A stretch of 64,000 nt of DNA from CAZOKZ01 sp964580585. Its GTDB lineage: Bacteria; Sumerlaeota; Sumerlaeia; SLMS01; JAHLLQ01. A model generated the notes under the pieces. The model was not told the DNA's origin. It saw nothing but the letters and a program-made list of their open reading frames with translations, and did no database searches. Shown here piece by piece: positions 35,335-43,967 of the stretch (within the stretch, counting starts at the first letter, position 1; each line of letters opens with the position of its first letter). Location of the stretch: positions 1 through 64,000 of the forward strand of contig CAZOKZ010000001.1 of assembly GCA_964580585.1 (NCBI GenBank), given 5' to 3'. Both the position numbers and the translations under genes were made by a program.

Positions 35335-36807
35335 ATGACAAACAGCAGCACAAACCCTTATCAACGACTCGACGTGTGGGAAACGCTCAAAGCCCACGTG
35401 CTCGATCACGTGCCGCGATTACTGGAGCACGTGCCAGACAAATCGCGCGCCGATTGGAAACGTCTGCCGCTATTCGAGGCTCAACTGTTCGCGGCAATGG
35501 TGTTGCTTGATTTAGACGTGGAAAGCTCTTCGCTTCGGCGCCAGGCGCGTTCGTTTTTGAAAGAGTTGAAGGACGAAGAAACTGCTCAAACACCCGCATT
35601 CGGTGTTGTGCGCGAATCTTCTCCCACGTTTGTGGAAAAATTGACTCCCACTAAACGAAAAAAAGTACAGCAATTGATCGCCGCTGTTGAGGCGAATCCT
35701 CCAGGAGCCTTTTTGGCTGACGTGTCGGGCCCACAAGCCGCCGTTAGATGGGTGGGTCAGGAAATCAAACATCTCAATGGACTCAAAGCGCATCGTTGGC
35801 TGGTTGCCTTGGGCTATCCGATGGCGGTGCCCGATGCCGCCCGGCAACGGTTTCTGATGCGCATGGGCTGGATGGGAACAGAATCAGGTTCAGGCGATGA
35901 AAAACGTGCGCAAACGTTGGAGTCGCTTGAGGTGTTGGCGCATGAAGTTGGCGCAACGTTGAGTGAAATCAACCTTGTGTTAGGAGCATTTTGCGGGTCG
36001 GGTGGTGAAATTGCGCGCCAGGCAGCGCGCTGCCTGGGAGTCCCCAAATGTCCGCAATGTCCACTTGCCAAACATTGCACCTACTACCGGTTGCGCGGGA
36101 AAGAAGTCCGCTCACAGAACCGCAGTCTGGTGGCTACCACCCGCAAAGAGCAGCGCCCACGTGAACGGTTGGCAGCTCAAGGCCCCGGAGTATTGAGCGA
36201 TGAAGAATTGCTCGCCATTATTCTGCGCACTGGTGGGGGAGGACTGAACGCCATCGATCTGGCGCAGCAAATTTTACGCGAGGCCGGAACGTTCGAGCGC
36301 CTGGCTGCCATGTCGGTGGCCGAATTGGCCCGCTTTCCCGGTATGGGAGAGGTCAAGGCAATCACAATCAAAGCGGCGCTTGAAATGGCGCGGCGATTGA
36401 AACAAAGCGGCGATGGTTCGGTGGGGGTGAAAATCAACAGTGCCCGGCGCGTCTTCGAGCGTTTACGTCCCCGATTTATCGGAGCGACAAAGGAAGAGTT
36501 TCTGGTATTGTTGTTGAACACCAAATTGGAAATTACGCGCGAAGTTCACGTTTCAACGGGAACGTTGAACCAAAGCCTCGTTCATCCCCGTGAGGTATTC
36601 AGCGAAGCAATTCGCGACGCCGCTCACGCGGTGATCTTCATCCACAATCACCCAAGCGGCGACCCCGAGCCCAGCCGGGAGGATTTTGCGGTGACGAATA
36701 AATTGGTCAAGGCGGGCGAAATCATGGGAATTCAAGTGCTCGATCATATTATCATTGGGCGCGACCGATACTATTCCTTTGCGGACGAGGGGAAATTGAC
36801 CTCGTAA
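35335..36807 (+). CDS. radC: RadC (JAMM domain) fused to an N-terminal HhH/FeS region
   Basis: A 490-residue protein. Residues about 265-490 are a full RadC/UPF0758 protein: helix-hairpin-helix region RFPGMGEVKAITIKAAL, then the JAMM metal site HNHPSGDPEPSRED (His437, His439, Asp450). Residues 1-260 are extra: they resemble the endonuclease III fold, with a reduced hairpin (HLNGLKAHRWLVALG), an Asp where the glycosylase has its catalytic Asp (VPDAARQRF), and a four-Cys loop C-x5-C-x2-C-x5-C (Cys233, 239, 242, 248) like its 4Fe-4S loop. The catalytic Lys is not evident, so this may be a DNA-binding relic. RadC's own role is unsettled. No good ribosome site precedes the ATG at 35335. Confidence 0.82.
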   Translation: MTNSSTNPYQRLDVWETLKAHVLDHVPRLLEHVPDKSRADWKRLPLFEAQLFAAMVLLDLDVESSSLRRQARSFLKELKDEETAQTPAFGVVRESSPTFVEKLTPTKRKKVQQLIAAVEANPPGAFLADVSGPQAAVRWVGQEIKHLNGLKAHRWLVALGYPMAVPDAARQRFLMRMGWMGTESGSGDEKRAQTLESLEVLAHEVGATLSEINLVLGAFCGSGGEIARQAARCLGVPKCPQCPLAKHCTYYRLRGKEVRSQNRSLVATTRKEQRPRERLAAQGPGVLSDEELLAIILRTGGGGLNAIDLAQQILREAGTFERLAAMSVAELARFPGMGEVKAITIKAALEMARRLKQSGDGSVGVKINSARRVFERLRPRFIGATKEEFLVLLLNTKLEITREVHVSTGTLNQSLVHPREVFSEAIRDAAHAVIFIHNHPSGDPEPSREDFAVTNKLVKAGEIMGIQVLDHIIIGRDRYYSFADEGKLTS

Positions 36808-36927
36808 GCCGGAAGTTCGGCATCTAGGAATGATCCTCCTTGCGAACCAGCCCTGGTTTTATGCAACTATTTTCAAGCGACAGAAAATATGAGCTGTCGA
36901 GTTAATAATAATTGGGAAAGAAATATA

Positions 36928-38265
36928 ATGAGTTTTGAACATTTTGGCCTGCGTTCCGAATTATTGGACGCAATCCAGCAGCTCGAATTCGACAAACCTA
37001 CCCAGGTCCAGGAAAAAGCCATCCCGGAAATTCTTAAGGGGCGCGATGTTTTAGGGCGTGCGCAAACAGGTACGGGGAAAACTGCGGCGTATGGGTTGCC
37101 TATTCTTCATCGTTTATTGGAGCAAACGAACCGGCGTCCCCGCGTGTTGGTGATTCTGCCGACACGGGAATTAGCGCGCCAAGTCAACGAGCAAATGACG
37201 GAACTGGCGCGATTTACCAAACTGAAGGGATTCAGCGTTACCGGCGGCGAGGCCTACGTGATTCAGGAACATGCGTTTCGCGCTGGCGGAATGGACTGGA
37301 TCGCCACCACACCCGGGCGATTGCTTTATCACCTCTCGCACGATTATGTGGACTTCAGCGCTATCGAGTATTTGGTCCTCGATGAAGCCGATCAACTGCT
37401 CGACATGGGATTTATTCAGGACATCCGCAAGATCGTCAGTTACCTGCCCGAAAAACGGATGACGCTATTATTCTCGGCGACCTTGCCCGCGCAAATGCGC
37501 GAACTGGCGCGTCATATTCTGACAAATCCCATTCGTATCGACGTGGGGTTGGCAACGACCGCCGAACCGGTTGTCGAGGAACTCTGGCCTGTGCCTCAGG
37601 ATCAAAAACTCGACCTGCTGGTGCGTTTGCTCGATCAACGTCAGATGACCAGTGCCCTGATTTTCACACGCACGAAACGTCGGGCGGATTCGTTGGCGAA
37701 CAGTTTGGAACGAGCGGGAAAAACCGCCGAAGTCCTTCACGCCGACCGAGTCATGGCCGATCGCAAGACCTCGCTGGCTTCTTTTCGCGCAGGCGATGTT
37801 CCCATTCTCGTCGCAACAGATCTGGCCGCGCGGGGGTTGGACATTTCCGGTATTTCCCATGTGATTAATTACGATGTTCCAACCGCGCCAGAAGATTATA
37901 TTCATCGCGTCGGTCGCACAGGCCGGGCCGGTCGAACGGGAGAAGCCCTGACTTTTATGTCGGCGAACGAAGAAATTTGCATCGCTAAAATCGAACATCT
38001 TATCGGCAAGCGCATTCCAAGCAAACGGATGGAAAATTTCCCTTATCATGAGGAACGGCGAGAGGATGCCGAAGAAATCAAGTCCCGATCCAATCGCCTT
38101 GCCAATTTTAACACTCGACTCGGATCCAAGGAAAAACGCGAATCGCCATTTACAAAAAATGGTACTGCGCGGCGCGGATTTGAAGTCCCCGACCCGAACA
38201 CCGAAGAGAAAAAAAGACGACGTAAACGCGTGAAGATCAGAAAGAAGCTGCCGCATCAGCGATAA
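36928..38265 (+). CDS. DEAD-box RNA helicase
   Basis: A 445-residue ATP-dependent RNA helicase with all family motifs: Q-motif FDKPTQVQEKAIP, AQTGTGKT (I), PTRELA (Ia), TPGR (Ib), DEAD (II), SAT (III), and HRVGRTGRAGR (VI). The C-terminal tail after about residue 370 is basic and ends in KKRRRKRVKIRKKLP, suited to RNA binding. It belongs to the RhlE/CshA type; a precise name is not safe. The ATG at 36928 follows GGGAAAG (36914-36920) at 7 bases; an earlier in-frame ATG at 36889 lacks one. The AT-rich leader and lone position suggest its own promoter, possibly cold-responsive as in relatives. Confidence 0.92.
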   Translation: MSFEHFGLRSELLDAIQQLEFDKPTQVQEKAIPEILKGRDVLGRAQTGTGKTAAYGLPILHRLLEQTNRRPRVLVILPTRELARQVNEQMTELARFTKLKGFSVTGGEAYVIQEHAFRAGGMDWIATTPGRLLYHLSHDYVDFSAIEYLVLDEADQLLDMGFIQDIRKIVSYLPEKRMTLLFSATLPAQMRELARHILTNPIRIDVGLATTAEPVVEELWPVPQDQKLDLLVRLLDQRQMTSALIFTRTKRRADSLANSLERAGKTAEVLHADRVMADRKTSLASFRAGDVPILVATDLAARGLDISGISHVINYDVPTAPEDYIHRVGRTGRAGRTGEALTFMSANEEICIAKIEHLIGKRIPSKRMENFPYHEERREDAEEIKSRSNRLANFNTRLGSKEKRESPFTKNGTARRGFEVPDPNTEEKKRRRKRVKIRKKLPHQR

Positions 38266-38293
38266 CCTCTACACAGTACCCGATAAAAACGAA

Positions 38294-38330
38294 TCCGCCT
38301 CGCAATTATCTTGCGAGGCGGAAGTTTTTT
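38294..38330. terminator. Strong bidirectional terminator between the helicase and zapA
   Basis: TCCGCCTCGCAA (38294-38305) pairs perfectly with 38311-38322 (12 bp, 5-base loop), followed on the plus strand by AGTTTTTT and on the minus strand by TTCGTTTTTA. It separates two convergent genes. It is unrelated to the GGGACGGAG terminators. Confidence 0.9.
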
Positions 38331-38348
38331 CGGATGAAACGAGGTGGG

Positions 38349-38684
38349 TTAGACCGCCAAGGCATTATCGACTTTGGCGAGCAAGCCTTCGAGGCGTTTG
38401 ACGGCTTCGCGTTGGCGTTGCAACTCGTGGTGCAACTGTTCGGCTTCGTCCAGACAGTCGTTTGCGATATTCAAATCGCATGCGAACTGAAAAGCCACCA
38501 TGGTGGCGATTTTTTGGGGCGAAGCGGTAGCCATGCGTTCGGTCAATTTCCGCATGCGCTCCGCAACCTGAGCCGCAGCTTTCTCGACATGAACCTTTTC
38601 CTCCGGTTCGATTTCGAGGCGCACTTCATGACCGGCAACATTGACGGCGATCTTTTCCCGACTCGAATTATCCAGCGTTTTCAT
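38349..38684 (-). CDS. zapA: Cell division protein ZapA-like
   Basis: A 111-residue protein with a ZapA-type globular head (VNVAGHEVRLEIEPEEKVHVEKAAAQVAERM split over about residues 13-45) and a C-terminal coiled coil (about 75-105). ZapA bundles FtsZ filaments at the division site. It overlaps the upstream coiled-coil gene by 17 bases, so the pair is cotranslated, as for ZapA with a ZapB-like partner. It ends in front of a strong bidirectional terminator. Identification rests on length, fold pattern and neighbour. Confidence 0.8.
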   Translation of the reverse strand: MKTLDNSSREKIAVNVAGHEVRLEIEPEEKVHVEKAAAQVAERMRKLTERMATASPQKIATMVAFQFACDLNIANDCLDEAEQLHHELQRQREAVKRLEGLLAKVDNALAV

Positions 38685-39501
38685 GGACTAACTCCATTTG
38701 AGAAAGGCATTCTTCGGCGTGTTGAATTCGATCGATCAGGACGCTGAGGCGTTGACGCATTTTTTCATCGCGTGCGTCGGCATTCTGAATACGCTGCACC
38801 AGTTCCTCTTTCTCCTGGCGCAGAACGGTCAATTCACTTTCCAATTCGTTGAACTGGCCCATGCGCGATTCCAATTCGAGGAATTTTTCGACTTCCTCGT
38901 CAAGGTCGCGCTGTAATTCATCACGTTTCTGATTCAGACCGGTGATCGTTCCCTCAAGACCCGCCACACGGTTTTGCGCTTCTTCGAGTTGGCTACGCAT
39001 TCCATCTACCTCGCGTGACAATTCACCCACTCGATTGTTGGCTAGGTCCAATTGGCCCTGAATTTCATTGCGGTGGTTGACAACACCGTCGTGCCAACCT
39101 TCCAGCTCGGTGATGCGTGCGCGAGCCCCATCCAGTTCGCCCTGGATTTCATCGCGATGCTTCACGGCGCTATCGTGCCAGCCCTGGATTTCATTGGCGC
39201 GGGCCTGGGCTGCGTCCAATTCACTGCGAACGGTATTCAATTCATTATGAAGATTTTCTTTTTCGCCACGTAACTGGTCGCGTTCGGTGCGCAGCGCTTC
39301 GAGCTCCTTGCGCTCTTCCTCGAAACGCGCCAATTCTTCGAGCGCTTCCGAAAGATCCGACTGAATTTTGTCGTGGTCGGCGACCGTGACTTTCAAGGCG
39401 TCGTTTTCGGTTTCCAACTGATTCTTCGTCGTGCGCAGGGATTCGAGCTCGTCAATGAGGCGATTTACGCGCGCTTCCAACTGATCAACAATTTCCACCA
39501 T
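38668..39501 (-). CDS. Coiled-coil protein with 28-residue repeats, ZapB-like start
   Basis: A 277-residue protein that is coiled coil nearly throughout. The first 40 residues (VDQLEARVNRLIDELESLR, KNQLETENDALK) resemble ZapB. Residues 93-162 contain a repeat with a period of 28 residues (four heptads): GWHD at 107 and again at 135, each followed by a V-x-HR-x-EIQG-x-LD pattern and a trailing R-x3-EL. The Gly-Trp-His-Asp breaks are unusual in a coiled coil and may be hinges or contact points. It sits directly before zapA with a 17-base overlap, so a role in division-ring scaffolding is likely, though inferred. The 376 bases upstream hold its promoter region. Confidence 0.75.
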   Translation of the reverse strand: MVEIVDQLEARVNRLIDELESLRTTKNQLETENDALKVTVADHDKIQSDLSEALEELARFEEERKELEALRTERDQLRGEKENLHNELNTVRSELDAAQARANEIQGWHDSAVKHRDEIQGELDGARARITELEGWHDGVVNHRNEIQGQLDLANNRVGELSREVDGMRSQLEEAQNRVAGLEGTITGLNQKRDELQRDLDEEVEKFLELESRMGQFNELESELTVLRQEKEELVQRIQNADARDEKMRQRLSVLIDRIQHAEECLSQMELVHENAG

Positions 39502-39878
39502 GAGCGTATCATCCTTCCGAATAGGTATCTGCAGGAACAGGAACGGGGTTTGAATCTAAAGATTCCCTGGAAACACCCGAACCCTGTCGAATGAGTCCTC
39601 ACAGTGTCAATAGTAATGCGGAATACCATGAAGTCTTCTTTTGGACTGCGAGTTATCCACAGCTTTGCCGAATCGGCGCAACAACCTGGGGGAGGAATGG
39701 CGGGTTTTTGACACCTAATGGCTATTGAAACGCTTCTATTGAATCTTACGCAACTGTTGAATTTACAATCTCCTGCGCAAAACCCTCGCGCCGCCGAAAT
39801 TCCCCGTGGCATACTTTGAGATTGCGATATGATCTCCCCAGGATGCTGGGCGCTTGCCCGCTCGCAAAGGCTGCAACG
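39502..39878. other. Divergent intergenic region with a consensus DnaA box
   Basis: No reading frame here looks real. It separates the coiled-coil/zapA operon (minus) from the phosphodiesterase gene (plus). It holds one perfect DnaA box TTATCCACA at 39653-39661, a TTGACA at 39708-39713 without a good -10, and a small palindrome GAATCTAAAGATTC (39552-39565). I saw no AT-rich unwinding tract or box cluster, so not an origin. Confidence 0.5.
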
Positions 39879-40373
39879 ATGGCGTCTTACGCCTTTGGCT
39901 TGATATCCGACACGCATGGAGTCCTGCACCCAGATGTCTTCGACATCTTCGATGGGGTGCATGCGATTTTTCATGCGGGCGATGTCGAAGGCGAAGATAT
40001 ACTGGACGAATTGGAAACCATCGCTCCCGTTTTTGCCGTTCAGGGAAATTGCGATCATCCCAGCCCACGATTGCCCCCTATCCAGGTTATCGATGCGCCG
40101 TTTGGCAGCATTGTTGTCTCTCACAGTCATCTGGTAGCGGGGGGGGTTGCTCATCCGAAAATGTTGGCCAAGCACTTTGGGCGCTATAATCCCCGGGTCA
40201 TTATTTTTGGGCACACACACCGGCCCTATGAGTACGAACACGACGGAATTTGGCTGATCAATCCCGGACCGGCAGGAAAATCGCGTAACTATGACAATGC
40301 GTCGGTCGTTTACATGCAATGGCACGATGAAAACGACGAATTGACGTTCGACTTTGTGCCCTTGATTTGGTGA
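39879..40373 (+). CDS. YfcE/MJ0936-type metallophosphoesterase
   Basis: A 164-residue calcineurin-like phosphodiesterase with the full set of metal ligands: SDTHG, HAGDVEG, GNCD, SHSH, and GHTHRP followed by NPGPAG. Members of this small family hydrolyse phosphodiesters in vitro with manganese; the natural substrate is unknown. ATG at 39879 has AAAGG at 39866-39870, 8 bases upstream, and starts the family fold directly; a longer in-frame version from 39816 has no ribosome site. It is followed by fxsA after 50 bases. Confidence 0.9.
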   Translation: MASYAFGLISDTHGVLHPDVFDIFDGVHAIFHAGDVEGEDILDELETIAPVFAVQGNCDHPSPRLPPIQVIDAPFGSIVVSHSHLVAGGVAHPKMLAKHFGRYNPRVIIFGHTHRPYEYEHDGIWLINPGPAGKSRNYDNASVVYMQWHDENDELTFDFVPLIW

Positions 40374-40423
40374 TCGACTTTGCCCGATTCGGGGCGCTCA
40401 ATAACTGAAAGCCGGGGAACGGC

Positions 40424-40975
40424 ATGAATAGACCAAAAATTCCAATAACGCTAGTCTTGTTTGTTCTATTTACTTTCTTTACGCTGCTCGAGATAAAGTT
40501 GATTTTCATGCTCGCCGCGTGGACCAGTTGGCCGACCACGATCCTGATTGCCATCGGTACGGGCTTGGCCGGTTCGGTGATGGTCAAACGCGAGGGCCTG
40601 AACGTCATCACTCGGGCCAAACGGGAGCTTGCCTCGGGTCAATTTCCGGCAGAACCCATCGCCGATGGGTTAATAATTCTCATCGGTGGGGCATTTTTGA
40701 TCACCCCGGGTTTGATAACCGACCTGATCGGACTTTCTACCCTCGTTGCTCCGATTCGCAAGTTATACACAACTATCCTGATTCGGTGGGCAAAGCGCAG
40801 CTTCCAATTTCGTGTTGGAACAAATGGCGGTTTCCAGGCGTTTACCAGTGGCAGAGCACGACCGCAACATCCGCATCAAGCACCATTCGAGGGTGAACCG
40901 GAGGATACACCTCATCGTCCGACACCCTTTAAGACGGACGACGCGGTGGATGTGGAATTTCGTCGGGTCGATTAG
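40424..40975 (+). CDS. fxsA: FxsA-family membrane protein
   Basis: A 183-residue inner-membrane protein with three or four hydrophobic segments (about 8-30, 34-52, 79-108) and a polar tail. The motif GGAFLITPGLITDLIGL is typical of FxsA, which in Escherichia coli alleviates exclusion of phage T7 by the F plasmid; its normal function is unknown. The tail (residues 130-183) is long, rich in His and Pro, and probably cytosolic. It is convergent with the WaaP-like kinase gene and the two stop codons overlap by 4 bases, so there is no room for a terminator between them. Confidence 0.88.
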   Translation: MNRPKIPITLVLFVLFTFFTLLEIKLIFMLAAWTSWPTTILIAIGTGLAGSVMVKREGLNVITRAKRELASGQFPAEPIADGLIILIGGAFLITPGLITDLIGLSTLVAPIRKLYTTILIRWAKRSFQFRVGTNGGFQAFTSGRARPQHPHQAPFEGEPEDTPHRPTPFKTDDAVDVEFRRVD

Positions 40976-41808
40976 CCTTTTCTGCGATTAGCCTTTGCTT
41001 CTCGATAGACTGATAGCGATCGGTGAGCTCGATCAAACAACGTTTGGCTATTTTCGATCTTCACCCCGGCGGAATCTTCATAAACCGAGATGAAACGTCC
41101 CGCTAATTCAGGCGTAAATTCGTATCGCATGACAGAAAGAAACAGCTCGAACAGAGCTTCATCGCGTTTGGCGTTGGTGATGGGCTTACCGATGCGCGTA
41201 CCATCGAGATCGATCAGGCAAAAACGTTCACCGATGGCAGCGTTTTTTTCGATCGGAACAACAGGATAAATATGATCGCTGCGGTAATCGTGGTGATATA
41301 CCAACAATCCGTGTATCCATGCTGTATATTGCGCTACCTGGTCGAGCATTTCACCATCGGGCCCATTTCGATTCAACCAATGATCGAGTGGCTCCCAAGC
41401 AGGTGGCAAACCTCGCGTGACGATAAAAGTGGTTCCGTCCGGTGATTTCGCATACAAAACCGGCTCGGGAGTCAAAACGCCCTTTTCCAACAACTCACGT
41501 CCGGCTTTCCATTCCCGCCAGGACTTTGATCCGCGAAAGAGGTTGGAAATCCGCTGGCGCAACAATCGTGGTTTCATCCGCTTGAAATACAGTTTTTCAT
41601 CCTTGAAATTGGAAGCCAGCACTAACCGCGAGCGCCCGCGTTTAGCGAGCTCAATCCCGTCGGGGAGCGGTTTTTTGTCGCCTGCGTTCTGCCAGGGCAG
41701 GGATTCTGGGGCGAGGTCCTCGTAACCGTGAAGAACGTACCCTCGGAATTTTCCTCGATGCCATTCGCGAGGTTCGGGTTGAGGGCCAGTGATGGGTGGA
41801 AGATTCAT
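40972..41808 (-). CDS. Lipopolysaccharide kinase (Kdo/WaaP)-like protein
   Basis: A 278-residue protein of the Kdo/WaaP kinase group within the protein-kinase-like fold. It has a Lys in the position of the ATP Lys (LYFKRMKP), a catalytic loop reading HHDYRSDHI (compare HRDLYLHH in Kdo kinases) and the metal Asp in LIDLDGTRI. Such enzymes phosphorylate Kdo or heptose of the LPS core on the inner leaflet. The order of motifs is complete, so it is probably active, but the substrate is inferred. It is read toward fxsA and is divergent from a methyltransferase gene across 114 bases. Confidence 0.8.
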   Translation of the reverse strand: MNLPPITGPQPEPREWHRGKFRGYVLHGYEDLAPESLPWQNAGDKKPLPDGIELAKRGRSRLVLASNFKDEKLYFKRMKPRLLRQRISNLFRGSKSWREWKAGRELLEKGVLTPEPVLYAKSPDGTTFIVTRGLPPAWEPLDHWLNRNGPDGEMLDQVAQYTAWIHGLLVYHHDYRSDHIYPVVPIEKNAAIGERFCLIDLDGTRIGKPITNAKRDEALFELFLSVMRYEFTPELAGRFISVYEDSAGVKIENSQTLFDRAHRSLSVYREAKANRRKG

Positions 41809-41922
41809 ATCGGTGGCAAGAGAGAGTAAATTTTCTTCACTTTGGCGGAGAAGAGATTGCGACGCAAGCGCTGCTCGTCAATGTTTTCCGCCTTATCTGA
41901 ATTTTAGCGAAATACTCGTCCG

Positions 41923-42648
41923 ATGAAAAACGATCCACGACAAGACCCAACCGATCCTGCCTGGCGTCCGCCGGTCGATGCGACTTTGCCCTTTCCTCCC
42001 GAGGGAGAAGTGGATCACCCGAATCTGAAGGAAGTGCTCTATACTCATCTGGAGCCGGGTAAAGTCGTTGTTGACGTGGGGTGTGGCACAGGGCCGTTCG
42101 AGTATCATCGCTATGCCGCGTCGTTCATTGCGTTCGACATGTTCGAGCCTGACAATCGTGAAGGCTTGGTAGAAGATCGCGATGAATTTCGTTTGGGCAA
42201 GTTGGAGACGTTTCCTATCGAAGATGCTTCGTGCGATGCCGTTATCCTGGGATTCATTCTGGAACACGTGCCGGACCCCGCGCGTTTCATGCGAGAAGCC
42301 GAACGTGTTTTGCGTCCCGGAGGATGGTGTTACGTGGCAGTACCGCATTACCGGTCGCTGGAAGACCGATTATTTCGTCTGGCAACAACCGTAGCGGGCA
42401 GTACACGCGGTCCGCACATTCAAAAGTTTACGTTTAAAAATTTCACCGAAATGGTGCACAATGAAACCTCGTTGCGGTTAAGCAGTTGGCACTTGTTGCG
42501 TGCGTCGTTTTTGTTCATGATGCACCCGAAGTTGCGTCCCTTTCGACGCCCATTCATTCGCACGTTGCAAGTGTTGAAAAAAATCGGTCTGGATGGATTC
42601 CACGAAGCGAATTACCAATTTTTATTTCGCAAGGCATTAGACCCCTAG
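41923..42648 (+). CDS. Class I SAM-dependent methyltransferase
   Basis: A 241-residue methyltransferase of the Methyltransf_11 type, with SAM-binding VVDVGCGTG, an acidic residue at the end of strand 2 (AFDMFEP), and LEHVPDPARFMREAERVLRPGGW. The C-terminal 90 residues contain basic and aromatic stretches (FLFMMHPKLRPFRRPF) that may sit at the membrane surface. Substrate unknown; the neighbouring WaaP-like kinase suggests a lipid or glycan, but it leads a plus-strand run with DUF58, DUF4129 and a DNA methyltransferase. No clear ribosome site precedes the ATG. Confidence 0.85.
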   Translation: MKNDPRQDPTDPAWRPPVDATLPFPPEGEVDHPNLKEVLYTHLEPGKVVVDVGCGTGPFEYHRYAASFIAFDMFEPDNREGLVEDRDEFRLGKLETFPIEDASCDAVILGFILEHVPDPARFMREAERVLRPGGWCYVAVPHYRSLEDRLFRLATTVAGSTRGPHIQKFTFKNFTEMVHNETSLRLSSWHLLRASFLFMMHPKLRPFRRPFIRTLQVLKKIGLDGFHEANYQFLFRKALDP

Positions 42649-42665
42649 AATAATACAGGCAATTC

Positions 42666-43967
42666 ATGAACGACCCACATGCCAGCCTTCGTTTTCTGAC
42701 CCCGCGCAATTTGCTCGGTGTGTGGGCGGGGCTTTGTTTGTATCTGGGGATCTATTGGCGAAATCCTCAGTTGTTGTTTATTGGCACAGCGTCGTTCCTC
42801 GCACTGCTCTCCAGTATCTGGCAAGCATCACGGATGCTCCGTGACGTACGCATTGCGCGCCACCACACAGCACGCGCCTTCGAGGGCCAGTTCGTACACG
42901 TATCGCTTGAATTGGAATCGAAATCGAAGGCTCGCGAGCACTTGGTGATGTTGGAAGATTACTTTCCACCGGGCGAAGCACTGCGCGTGAAGCACCTGAT
43001 TCGTGACTCGTTTACGCGTGGAGAGCGCATAAACGTCGAGTATCTGGGCGAGATCGTCCACCGACGCGGATTGTACACGCTCGGACCGGTGCGTCTCGAA
43101 GCCTACGATCCGATGGGGATAATCAAACGGAAACTGAAGATCGAAACGTTTACCTCGTTGTTGGTCTATCCATCTGCCGTTGATTTGCATATGACCGAAT
43201 TGTTGGGCGATGGAACATTGGCGCATGTGGGTATTGAAACAACGCGACGTCCTGGAAGAAGTACCGAATATACCGGCTTACGTCAGTATCGCATTGGCGA
43301 CAGCCCGAACACCATCCATTGGCGTTCGACAGCACGTGTCGGGCATTTGATGGTAAAAGAATTTCAGGAAGACATGATGACGCATGTGTCGATCTTTATC
43401 GATATTGGGCGATTGGGACTAACCGGACTCGGCGATCAGACATCGATCGAGTACGCCATCAAGGCCGCTGCCAGTTTAGCCAAACGCGCCATCGAAAACG
43501 CCCATTATGTGCAAGTATTCGCGGTAGGGACGGAGATCGAGCATATTCCCCTCGGGTCCGGAAGCCGCCATTTGCTGATGATTCTCGACCGGCTGGCATT
43601 TTTGAAGGCTCAAGGCGATTCCGTCTTTCCGGAAACGGTGCTGCACTACACGCCGTTGCTTAAACCCGGAGGAACAGTGATTCTCGTTCTCAGTTTAACG
43701 ACGCTTTCCATCGATACCATCGAACCTTTGATCGCGGCGTTGCTTTATCGGCGTTTATTACCCGTTGTGGTGTTGATCGACGACCGCGCGTTCATCAAAC
43801 TTTACCGCGAACAGGAAACGAGTCATAGTGAAGGATTGAGTATCGAAGACGCCGTGAAATATCTGACAGCTCAGGGAGTTCGCGTTCACCTGGTGACAAA
43901 AGCCAAGTCTCCGAAACAGGCTCTATTACAGGGTCTGGAAAGGAGTTGCCTCGCTGATGAATATTGA
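42666..43967 (+). CDS. DUF58 membrane protein
   Basis: A 433-residue protein with two close N-terminal membrane helices (about 14-32 and 36-54), a beta-sandwich region (about 70-200), and a C-terminal von Willebrand A-like domain. The DUF58 signature lies at YRIGDSPNTIHWRSTARVGH and continues VKEF; SIFIDIGRLGL is the metal-site strand, partly altered from the usual D-x-S-x-S. DUF58 proteins accompany MoxR ATPases and transglutaminase-type proteins in envelope modules, but no MoxR gene is here. It overlaps the next gene by 11 bases. One GGGACGGAG at 43527-43535 falls in codons for VGTEI. Confidence 0.87.
   Translation: MNDPHASLRFLTPRNLLGVWAGLCLYLGIYWRNPQLLFIGTASFLALLSSIWQASRMLRDVRIARHHTARAFEGQFVHVSLELESKSKAREHLVMLEDYFPPGEALRVKHLIRDSFTRGERINVEYLGEIVHRRGLYTLGPVRLEAYDPMGIIKRKLKIETFTSLLVYPSAVDLHMTELLGDGTLAHVGIETTRRPGRSTEYTGLRQYRIGDSPNTIHWRSTARVGHLMVKEFQEDMMTHVSIFIDIGRLGLTGLGDQTSIEYAIKAAASLAKRAIENAHYVQVFAVGTEIEHIPLGSGSRHLLMILDRLAFLKAQGDSVFPETVLHYTPLLKPGGTVILVLSLTTLSIDTIEPLIAALLYRRLLPVVVLIDDRAFIKLYREQETSHSEGLSIEDAVKYLTAQGVRVHLVTKAKSPKQALLQGLERSCLADEY

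Noticed and set aside
39653..39661. Replication origin
   Set aside because: Only one consensus DnaA box, no box cluster, AT-rich tract, dnaA or dnaN gene.
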